In this document: one piece after another, positions 1 to 6,159 of the stretch | Position numbering within the stretch: the first letter of the stretch is position 1 | How the letters are laid out: each line of letters opens with the position of its first letter | Origin: a virus | Reading direction: 5' to 3' (one strand) | Length of the DNA: 34,972 bases | Virus record (IMG/VR): IMGVR_UViG_3300031800_000007 | Span: 1 to 34,972 of that record | Translations under genes and position numbers: made by a program | The notes under the pieces: generated by a model | The model's database searches: none | Told to the model about the DNA's origin: nothing | What the model saw: only the letters and a program-made list of their open reading frames with translations

Positions 1-34
1 CTTGTTCCCCTCCGTTGATTTACTTGACATGGAT

Positions 35-63
35 AATATATCACCAAATGCAAGGGTTGTCAA
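35..63 (-). promoter_or_regulatory. Leftward early promoter at the circular junction
   Basis: On the minus strand a perfect -35 TTGACA (63-58), a 17-base spacer and a -10 TATATT (40-35) form a near-consensus sigma-70 promoter. The second copy lies at 34833-34861. Predicted initiation near base 28 gives a short leader containing GGAGGGG, directly before the ATG at 34798. It should drive the leftward early operon. The spacer contains the AACCC-TTGCAT motif shared with the divergent promoter. Confidence 0.8.
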
Positions 64-108
64 CACCTAGAGCAAGGAATATTTACATATTGCGAAAACC
101 CATTGCAT
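48..108. promoter_or_regulatory. Inverted operator-like pair between the divergent promoters
   Basis: ATGCAAGGGTT at 48-58 and AACCCATTGCAT at 97-108 are inverted copies of one motif, differing by one inserted base. Each lies just downstream of a -35 box in the spacer of its own promoter, in the same orientation relative to transcription. That placement suits a repressor blocking RNA polymerase at both promoters. The nearest candidate regulator is the adjacent 63-residue helix-turn-helix protein. Binding is inferred. Confidence 0.55.
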
Positions 109-118
109 CCTGTAGAAT
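90..118 (+). promoter_or_regulatory. Rightward promoter for the helix-turn-helix gene
   Basis: TTGCGA (90-95), a 17-base spacer and TAGAAT (113-118) make a good sigma-70 promoter on the plus strand. The usual start point, about 7 bases past the -10 box, falls on the ATG at 125. No Shine-Dalgarno sequence precedes that ATG, so the mRNA is probably leaderless. The spacer carries AAACCCATTGCAT, matching the element in the opposite promoter. Confidence 0.65.
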
Positions 119-124
119 ATACCC

Positions 125-316
125 ATGATGATTGAAGAGCGAACAGTCAAGAATTTGGTGGATGCCCTGCGGGCCCGCCGGTGGTCTGACGCAGAGATCG
201 GTGAAGAGGTTGGGGTATCGGGGGCAACGGTGTGGCGGTGGCGCCAGGGGCAACGCCGGGTCCAGTCGCCCCGGATGGTTGTCAGAGCGTTAGAGGAGCT
301 GCTGAGGCGGCCATGA
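125..316 (+). CDS. Small helix-turn-helix DNA-binding protein, likely Cro/repressor-type regulator
   Basis: This 63-residue protein is the only convincing plus-strand gene. Residues about 20-42 form a helix-turn-helix (WSDAEIGEEVGVSGATVWRW), followed by a basic stretch and a short C-terminal helix. It has no oligomerisation or peptidase domain, so it is Cro-sized rather than CI-sized. It faces the leftward early promoter across an intergenic region with an inverted motif. The start at 125 rests on the promoter, since no ribosome binding site is present; ATG at 128 is an alternative. The terminal repeat shows Met/Val variation at residue 2. A role in an early-gene or lysogeny switch is inferred. 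Confidence 0.8.
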   Translation: MMIEERTVKNLVDALRARRWSDAEIGEEVGVSGATVWRWRQGQRRVQSPRMVVRALEELLRRP

Positions 317-322
317 ACGATA

Positions 323-351
323 GGCCTCCAGCTTGCCCAGGGCTGGAGGCC
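323..351. terminator. 10-bp hairpin between convergent genes
   Basis: GGCCTCCAGC (323-332) and GCTGGAGGCC (342-351) form a perfect 10-bp stem with a 9-base loop. It lies 7 bases past the stop of the rightward regulator and 34 bases past the stop of the last leftward gene, so it could terminate both. Neither side has a U tract, so it is not a textbook intrinsic terminator. Confidence 0.5.
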
Positions 352-385
352 CACCGCAGGGGAGAAATGGTAGAGGAATGCTCGG

Positions 386-652
386 TCAGGTAATGATACG
401 TAGGCCCTCGAAGATGACTGCCATCAATCCCATCCCGCCGGCGGCCGGCGGCCCCGCCGACTTTGCCTTGTCCCGCAGGCGCCGGCCATTGCCATTGCTT
501 ATGAGCTTCGCGGTCTCTGCAGGTATAAGATGGATGTCTCGGTGCATGGCATCAAGCAAGATTATCACTTTGTCCACCGCTGCGGCGTCACCCCGGGCGT
601 AGGCCGCGTTGGCCCCATCAACGATCGCTTTAGGTACGCCTTCGTAACTCAT
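386..652 (-). CDS. Hypothetical 88-residue protein, last gene of the late operon
   Basis: I do not recognise this protein. The start overlaps the upstream stop in a TAATG arrangement, so translation is probably coupled. The N-terminal half is helical and Ala-rich. The middle is basic (NGNGRRLRDKAKS), and the C-terminus (GGMGLMAVIFEGLRII) is hydrophobic enough for weak membrane association. It closes the leftward gene train, next to the membrane-protein cluster. A lysis-related accessory role is possible but not shown. Confidence 0.6.
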   Translation of the reverse strand: MSYEGVPKAIVDGANAAYARGDAAAVDKVIILLDAMHRDIHLIPAETAKLISNGNGRRLRDKAKSAGPPAAGGMGLMAVIFEGLRIIT

Positions 653-1572
653 TACCTCACCGTAATCGGTGTGTCCACCATGCTGTCTGTCGCGACGCGG
701 TACTTCACCGAAGACTGTATCACGTAGTCAGGGCTATTTATTCCCGACCCTGTGCCAAACATGCTGGTCGCGTCCTGGGTGATGGTCCCGGCCTTGATGT
801 AATCCAAGTCAAACCCACCCACCGAGCAGGACACGTTGGTCAGACTCAGGGTCTTCACGTTGGCAGACCCGAGAAGGTTGATAACCACCCGGTCAGCACT
901 GGCATTGGTGGCTGAGAAGGAACCAGCGCCGCGAATCGAATCCATCGACTGTTGAGAAATAGTATCGTCTAGCGTGGAACCATTCGTCCGACCATCCGCA
1001 GAGCCTGCCAGCGTAAGGATTCCAGCTTCTGAGTTAGCCATGTCAAAGGACGGCGCGGAGATGTTGGTGAGAGTCATGGCGTCGACGTAGAGGTACCCCG
1101 TGGTTGTACCGTCGCGTTTCACCTGGAAGCAAGTGGTCAGGCCCGTCTTTCCCAAGCTCACGTCTGAGAAGGAGAGGGTAGCTATACGCGCCCCGGCCGC
1201 AATGTTAACCTGGATCGTCTGACTCTGGCGCTCCGGTTCTGCCGGGTCCGGAGGGAGCCACCGGCCTATCTTGCTGTCGGGGAGGATGTACTCCGCCCCT
1301 GCATCGGGCCAGATCGGGGAACTGGGTTTAGTAAAGGATGTGATTAGCCAGAGAGCAAGGGCGGACCCAATCCCAACAGTAAGTAGACCGAGGAAGATAG
1401 GCTTCATCCCACTGGTGCGGATGCGGGCAATCCCTGGAATTCGCAGTCCCTTTATCTTCGGTGTCTGCGGAGTCTCCAACTGCGGGGTGTGTAGGGCGTG
1501 GATAGAGAACCGTGGCAGAGGAAAGGAAGGCACGGTGAACGCAGGTAGCTTTATGGGGCCGAGCTTCTTCAT
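652..1572 (-). CDS. Membrane-anchored beta-rich protein, unknown function
   Basis: 306 residues. Residues 1-55 are rich in Pro and basic residues, 57-80 form one strong transmembrane segment (GLLTVGIGSALALWLITSF), and the remaining 220 or so residues are Thr/Ser/Gly-rich and look beta-structured, with Cys at several places. This suggests an inner-membrane anchor with an exported domain. It overlaps the upstream membrane gene by ATGA and lies beyond the tail-fibre genes. Candidates include a lysis accessory, a superinfection-exclusion factor or a surface protein. I see no muralytic motif. Confidence 0.65.
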   Translation of the reverse strand: MKKLGPIKLPAFTVPSFPLPRFSIHALHTPQLETPQTPKIKGLRIPGIARIRTSGMKPIFLGLLTVGIGSALALWLITSFTKPSSPIWPDAGAEYILPDSKIGRWLPPDPAEPERQSQTIQVNIAAGARIATLSFSDVSLGKTGLTTCFQVKRDGTTTGYLYVDAMTLTNISAPSFDMANSEAGILTLAGSADGRTNGSTLDDTISQQSMDSIRGAGSFSATNASADRVVINLLGSANVKTLSLTNVSCSVGGFDLDYIKAGTITQDATSMFGTGSGINSPDYVIQSSVKYRVATDSMVDTPITVR

Positions 1573-1883
1573 TCCTTCTTGTTATCCGCCAGTGCCATCT
1601 TGGTAACCAGGGCACCAAGCAATCCGCTCACCGGATTTCCGAAGATGGCGAAAGCCAGAAGTATGGGTTCCAAATGAGGGGCTACCTCAGCCGGATTCGA
1701 TGTGGTTTTCCAGACAATGATAATTCCCAGGAGAACAAAGGCCAGTAGGAGCGGGCTTGCCATAAAGAGAAATAAGAATTCCACGCCGGATAAGGTGGTG
1801 GACGGTTTCCTAGCTTTCTCCTCCTTGAGTGCGGTTTCCGCTTCAGCCAGGGCCTCCTGAAGCCGGGCTACTTCGTCTTCCAT
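1569..1883 (-). CDS. Holin-like protein: coiled coil plus two membrane segments
   Basis: 104 residues. Residues 1-26 are a charged coiled coil with heptad-like spacing (EDEVARLQEALAEAETALK). Hydrophobic helices lie at about 36-58 and 72-92, and the tail ends ADNKKE. Size, two segments and a charged C-terminus fit holins and small phage membrane proteins. It sits after the tail genes, where lysis genes often lie. No endolysin gene is recognisable nearby, so the lysis role is inferred from topology only. Confidence 0.6.
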   Translation of the reverse strand: MEDEVARLQEALAEAETALKEEKARKPSTTLSGVEFLFLFMASPLLLAFVLLGIIIVWKTTSNPAEVAPHLEPILLAFAIFGNPVSGLLGALVTKMALADNKKE

Positions 1884-1896
1884 TAGTCAGGTCTAC

Positions 1897-1989
1897 TCAC
1901 GATGTAGCCCACCAGACGAACGCCATCCCCAAGGCCCATAGTGTTGTGAACAGCAGAAGCAAGAATCTCTTCTCGATAGGTTGATGCAT
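1897..1989 (-). CDS. 30-residue single-pass membrane peptide
   Basis: An ATG at 1989 opens a 30-codon frame (start MHQPIEKRF, then FLLLLFTTLWALGMAFVWWA) ending in TGA at 1897. The short basic N-terminus followed by one hydrophobic helix with three Trp is typical of tiny phage membrane peptides. It starts two bases after the upstream holin-like gene and fills an otherwise empty gap. The ribosome binding site is weak (GAAGG). It could be a holin component or pinholin, but it is unproven. Confidence 0.5.
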   Translation of the reverse strand: MHQPIEKRFLLLLFTTLWALGMAFVWWATS

Positions 1990-1990
1990 G

Positions 1991-2170
1991 TTATTCGCCT
2001 TCGCTTTCGAGAATCTTAATGGCCACAACTACAAAGAGGCTAAGAAGACCGCTACTAACCCCAACCACAACTTCCACGTGATTCATTTTGTACCCTATCC
2101 AGGCAACGAACAAACCAAAGATGGTTGCACACAGGAGCGCCACCATGATTTGAGGACGTATGCGACTCAT
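1991..2170 (-). CDS. Small two-pass membrane protein, holin candidate
   Basis: 59 residues starting MSRIRPQ. AAGGAGG lies six bases before the ATG at 2170 and fixes this start over upstream in-frame codons. Hydrophobic helices lie at residues 8-27 and 33-52. The N-terminus is basic and the C-terminus acidic (ESEGE). This size and topology match short class II holins. With the 30-residue peptide and the 104-residue protein downstream it forms a run of three small membrane proteins. Confidence 0.65.
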   Translation of the reverse strand: MSRIRPQIMVALLCATIFGLFVAWIGYKMNHVEVVVGVSSGLLSLFVVVAIKILESEGE

Positions 2171-2198
2171 ACCCGGCCTCCTTGACCCAAGCGCCAGT

Positions 2199-2792
2199 CT
2201 AAATAATGATGGGCCGGACACCAGCAGGCCAAAGGGCTTTTAGTTCCTCCGGAGTGGTGATGTTCGTCAAATCCGGAATCTCCCCGATGGCCGATAGACG
2301 ACGTCTCAGGTTTGTTTCTTCATTTACTTTGCCCCGAGCCGTAGCCGCCATCAACAGCGCCCCGAGGTAAGACAGTTCCCGGTCCACCATTGAGATCATG
2401 TGCCCGGCGTGGATCGCCCGGCACTTGTCCATATTGCATGTGAACACGGCGGCGCCATTGACTATCGCCATTTCCATGGCATCCCGAAAGTAACGGTCGT
2501 GACACTCTGGGTCGAGACAGGAACCCTCAGCGTGGGCGTCGGTATCCCTGAAATGGTAGGGAAGGTCAACGTCCTCCATCCGAACATACGGGATGCTGGA
2601 GACATGCTGACTGGGATCGAAGCGGGTGTTCTTGACTTCCTTGGAAGCCTGACCACCAGATATCATGGCCCGACGGGTAACCTTCTCGAAGAACGTTTTC
2701 TGCATTACCCGAGCCTCGTCGAATCCATCCCCGAAGGTCGTGACGGACACACACGACTTGATTGGATTATTCCAAACACAACAATTTGTCAT
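2199..2792 (-). CDS. Cys/His-rich protein next to the fibre gene, unknown function
   Basis: 197 residues, not recognised. The central part has clustered Cys and His (CLDPECHDRYF, then FTCNMDKCRAIHAGH), suggesting a bound metal. The C-terminal half is helical and ends in a TPEELKALW segment. It starts right after the stop of the fibre-like protein upstream. The position between fibre and membrane genes would suit a tail-tip, fibre-assembly or host-contact function, but no family is evident. Confidence 0.6.
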   Translation of the reverse strand: MTNCCVWNNPIKSCVSVTTFGDGFDEARVMQKTFFEKVTRRAMISGGQASKEVKNTRFDPSQHVSSIPYVRMEDVDLPYHFRDTDAHAEGSCLDPECHDRYFRDAMEMAIVNGAAVFTCNMDKCRAIHAGHMISMVDRELSYLGALLMAATARGKVNEETNLRRRLSAIGEIPDLTNITTPEELKALWPAGVRPIII

Positions 2793-3515
2793 TTACTGAT
2801 CACCAAAACCATGGTTGCCACTACCGAGATCATAGAGGTTGCCAGTGCTATCCACGTACACCTCAAAGTCAACTGAACCGACAGCAGCAGCGTCATACCT
2901 AGTGTGGACATCGGAGTTGCTTGCTGCCTCATTAATCTCCGCTGTGCAGGGGTAAACACTGGTAGAGAAGGCAACATCAAATACTATGGTCCGGTCACCA
3001 GCCCCATCATCAGTAATGCTGGCCACGTTATAGCTAGGGGACTCCAAGGCCCCCGCTCCTGTAATACGGCACCAGAATTTACAGGCCCATGGACCATATT
3101 TCAGCAGGTCTGGTGGCAGGTACTTGTTGACGTTACTCTCAGCCTCAGCCTCAGTCTGAGTAGCCTGGGCTGGGGCTGCCGTCGTGATGCTTAGGGTGGT
3201 GCCAGAAATGGTCAGCGTACTGTCAACGGCCAGGTAGGCATACACCCCAGCACCGTCATCCCAGAACAGGATGCGGTCAGCGTTGGGGTCCGCAAGAGCA
3301 ACCTCCAGACCACCATTGGCTCTTTTCAGAGTGCCGGTGGAGCTCGTGAAAGCCCCCAGGCGCACACCGACATTGGCACCGCTAGCAATATGAATGTCTC
3401 CATCTGTCGTGAAGATGTCCGGCGCCATGGCAATGAAGTTGTTGACAAACTCATTCCAGTTTGTCGCCAGGACTACGTACCCCGTTGCCCGCGTTGTTGG
3501 TGTCGAATAAGCCAT
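2793..3515 (-). CDS. Tail fibre / receptor-binding-like protein
   Basis: 240 residues. The start (PTTRATGYVVLATNWNEFV) resembles the N-terminal anchor common in environmental phage tail proteins. A repetitive Thr/Ala/Gly-rich middle follows, with a short acidic Gln/Glu helix. The C-terminal domain has a pattern frequent at fibre ends (YNVASITDDGAGDRTIVFDV). The gene lies downstream of tape measure and tail-tip genes and overlaps its neighbour by TAATG. Host recognition is inferred from position and composition. Confidence 0.6.
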   Translation of the reverse strand: MAYSTPTTRATGYVVLATNWNEFVNNFIAMAPDIFTTDGDIHIASGANVGVRLGAFTSSTGTLKRANGGLEVALADPNADRILFWDDGAGVYAYLAVDSTLTISGTTLSITTAAPAQATQTEAEAESNVNKYLPPDLLKYGPWACKFWCRITGAGALESPSYNVASITDDGAGDRTIVFDVAFSTSVYPCTAEINEAASNSDVHTRYDAAAVGSVDFEVYVDSTGNLYDLGSGNHGFGDQ

Positions 3516-3958
3516 TACTCGCCCTCAGCCTCGATACGCTGCCGGCGCAACTGCGATAGTGTCTCTGGGCCACCGTTGGGCTTCCCGTTCCGGTCAAGGC
3601 CGCCTCGAGGATCCCAGTTCGCATGGGGTAGGCCCATCCGGTTCTTCCGGCGTTTCATTACTTCTTTTTCGATCTCGCCCATGTTGGACGGAAACTCAAC
3701 GTCGAACCAGCCGGCTCCACAATCCACGCAGAATGTGACTGGGTTGAGCGAGGTGACAACTGTCTCACCATAGCAGCCGTCTCCCATCGGGCACCGGGCG
3801 AGCCACAGTCCATGATCGAGGATCGCTTTAATCGTAATGCCAATCTTTTCAGAGTCCGGTGGAAGTGTCCGACGGAATGGGGCAAGGTAATCACGCATGG
3901 ACTTACCAGGCATGGCCTGATGTTGTTGTTCGCAGCGGTCGCGGGGCATCATTACCAT
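3515..3958 (-). CDS. Zinc-ribbon protein in the tail module
   Basis: 147 residues. Two Cys pairs (CPMGDGC and, about twenty residues later, CVDCG) form a probable zinc ribbon at residues 56-81. The C-terminal third is basic and Arg-rich. It overlaps both neighbours by TAATG, lying between the LamG-bearing tail protein and the fibre-like protein. Metal-binding proteins occur in phage tail tips, but the role here is unknown. Confidence 0.6.
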   Translation of the reverse strand: MVMMPRDRCEQQHQAMPGKSMRDYLAPFRRTLPPDSEKIGITIKAILDHGLWLARCPMGDGCYGETVVTSLNPVTFCVDCGAGWFDVEFPSNMGEIEKEVMKRRKNRMGLPHANWDPRGGLDRNGKPNGGPETLSQLRRQRIEAEGE

Positions 3959-6159
3959 TAGTAAACCAACTTGGTTTGAGTACCCAGGGCTGACGTTCCT
4001 AGTATCCAGGCATCAGAGAATTGTTCTGCGTCCGAGGCCAATAGCGTCACCTCCAGCGGTCCTACTGGACCCTTCATATCGTAGCGAAGGCCCTCGATGT
4101 AGAAGTCCTGGTTGAACCCGAGGCCCGCGTTGCCATTGGCCCGTATCGTGATTCGATCACTGATGTCACGCTCCAGGAACTCGTCGAAATGGGCCTGGTC
4201 TTTGTTCGCTAAGAACTTGATGATGATCGGTATATTCGGGTCTTTATAAATGGATAGGTTGTAATTGGCCCAGTCCAACGCTTCCTGGCTGGTTGGAATG
4301 TATTGAGGTCTCCTCGGCCAGATGCGCTCACCGAAAGCGGTCTGGCTCGTCGAATCCAACTCGGAGATCTGCCCGGGATCCTTAACCGTAACCGGCGTTC
4401 CCCGAGCGACGTTTTTGGTTAAGAATCCGTCCGTCCCGCCGTTATTGGTGAATACGAGTTTCATCTGATTGCCGAGTTTAGTTTCGACCAAGGCGAGATC
4501 GGAGATCAGATCGGTGCCGCCCCCACCCGACTGACTGTTGAACGTGTAATCCGTACTGGCAACGGGTGTTGTCCAAGCATCAACCGCCCAGGCGTCTGTC
4601 GCACTAGCAGGGTTTGGGAACCGGGCCCAAAATGTTTTGTTTTCTCCCGCAGCTATCGGAGGGGAATCTGATCCGACTTCTGGATGGGTCCATAGGCCCG
4701 CAAGGGAACCGACGGTGTACAACCGAACGTCAGCTTCAAACTGGTTGAAGACGAAGGGTAGCGGATCCTCTTGTTGAATCATCGCATAGTCGAGGGCCGC
4801 TCCGTTCGCATCACTAAACGTCGCTTGACTCGTCAAGAAGGCGCCCGACCGTCGGAATTGTCTGTCATCGAATTGTATCCGGGCATCCTTGGTCTCGCGA
4901 AAGAAACCATTCTCCGCGAGCTCCATTTCGTGGATGGCCGTCAGGGTCAACTTACGGTCAGCGGTGTACCGGGTAATCGTGGTCCGGCCAGTCGCTAGCG
5001 TGCGGTCATTCGTCGCCCAGCCTGCATCGTCTAGAAGGGTCGCAATGATCTGATCGGTCCTCTGGGTAGTCTGCATCGCGATGGAGACTTCCTGCTGGTT
5101 GATAATACCGATGGGCCCGATACCTTCAAGAATCGCGGTCTTATCCCCACCGGGCACAATGCGCGGGAGCAACCGGAGCAGGAACCCTTGCCATGTTGGA
5201 TAGTTAGGGATGCCAGCCGCGTCCACGACGGTGTTGTTGTCGGTTAGATTGTTCGCGTTCTCCGCATCAACACGGGTGCCGGACGCTTCGTTGAGGTCAT
5301 ACCAGGCCGAGAGGGAAGTCTTGAGAGCTGACCCGTTGCCGGTCAACCCGATGAAGGCGTGGCGCCGGCCGTTCCCATCGTTGTAGAGGAAGGTTCTCTC
5401 GTCGGAAGAAAGGAGCTTGCCCCAGTGGCCGGCTGCAACCATGCGGCCACCATAGAACCGATCAGCGGAGCTTGAGAAGCCCTCTCCAAGCCCGAAGCGA
5501 ATCGCGTTGGCCAGGGTGCCGTTCTGGGAAGTAATATCGGTAGCGCCCTCGGCAGCGCCAGCGTTGATATACCACTGGGCATTCCCGTCTCTATCTGCTG
5601 TGAAGATGCAAAAGGCCCAGGTGCCAGCCGTCAAGGCTGTTGTTGACGAAATCGTGGTGACCGATGTGCCATCCGAAATGAAGGCGTCCAGCGTCCCATC
5701 TGATTGGAGCTCGACCGCATACCCCAGGTTGGTCGCAGAGGCGCGATCCCGTTTGTTGATAATGCCCACTTGGGCCCGGGCTGTAATATTGATCCAAAAA
5801 GCGAAGGAATAGTCCTCTGTCGTTATATCGAGGACGTCTCCACCGGTTAAGGACTCGGAGTTAGCCGTAGTAAAGAACGCCGCTCGTCCTTCATGGGATA
5901 GCCGGATCACGCGACCAGGGAGCACGTTCCCAGTGAGCGGGGAACTCGTATTGAAGCTCGAATAATCCTCGCTGGCGTTATTGAGAATGAGGTGTAAGCG
6001 GCTAGCTACCGATCTACCCTCCAGTTGTGACGCCTTGTCCCGACCATAATTTGTCACACGCCAGGAACGTACGCGGTTCTGGTCGATGACTTCGCCGGTG
6101 TCGCGAAAGTCCAGGTCATTATTCCAGTCAATTTCTAACTTGGCGACTGGGATTACCAT
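3958..6159 (-). CDS. Tail-tip protein with an inserted LamG/concanavalin-like domain
   Basis: 733 residues, directly after the tape measure, where distal tail and tail-associated lectin or lysin genes lie in siphoviruses. Residues 1-90 and 330-733 read as a tail component. Residues about 92-265 form a LamG/concanavalin-type jellyroll (DYSFAFWINI, GTWAFCIFTADRDGNAQWYI), likely a carbohydrate-binding insertion. The C-terminal part resembles the baseplate-hub region of environmental siphoviruses. The start overlaps the tape-measure stop by TGATG. Roles in tail-tip structure and glycan binding are inferred; no hydrolase motif is visible. Confidence 0.7.
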   Translation of the reverse strand: MVIPVAKLEIDWNNDLDFRDTGEVIDQNRVRSWRVTNYGRDKASQLEGRSVASRLHLILNNASEDYSSFNTSSPLTGNVLPGRVIRLSHEGRAAFFTTANSESLTGGDVLDITTEDYSFAFWINITARAQVGIINKRDRASATNLGYAVELQSDGTLDAFISDGTSVTTISSTTALTAGTWAFCIFTADRDGNAQWYINAGAAEGATDITSQNGTLANAIRFGLGEGFSSSADRFYGGRMVAAGHWGKLLSSDERTFLYNDGNGRRHAFIGLTGNGSALKTSLSAWYDLNEASGTRVDAENANNLTDNNTVVDAAGIPNYPTWQGFLLRLLPRIVPGGDKTAILEGIGPIGIINQQEVSIAMQTTQRTDQIIATLLDDAGWATNDRTLATGRTTITRYTADRKLTLTAIHEMELAENGFFRETKDARIQFDDRQFRRSGAFLTSQATFSDANGAALDYAMIQQEDPLPFVFNQFEADVRLYTVGSLAGLWTHPEVGSDSPPIAAGENKTFWARFPNPASATDAWAVDAWTTPVASTDYTFNSQSGGGGTDLISDLALVETKLGNQMKLVFTNNGGTDGFLTKNVARGTPVTVKDPGQISELDSTSQTAFGERIWPRRPQYIPTSQEALDWANYNLSIYKDPNIPIIIKFLANKDQAHFDEFLERDISDRITIRANGNAGLGFNQDFYIEGLRYDMKGPVGPLEVTLLASDAEQFSDAWILGTSALGTQTKLVY

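Larger units (their letters stand above)
1..174. repeat. Left copy of terminal direct repeat (circular closure)
   Basis: These 174 bases recur at 34799-34972 with one difference (A at 128, G at 34926). The repeat spans the divergent promoter region and the first codons of the helix-turn-helix gene. The genes run smoothly across the join: the leftward gene ending at 34661 starts at 34798 and its promoter lies in the repeat. This fits a circular or circularly permuted molecule of about 34,798 bp, or a short direct terminal repeat. Confidence 0.95.

Noticed and set aside
24-52. Plus-strand TTGACA as a rightward -35 box
   Set aside because: Nothing like TATAAT lies at 15-19 bases; the TTGCGA/TAGAAT pair fits better.
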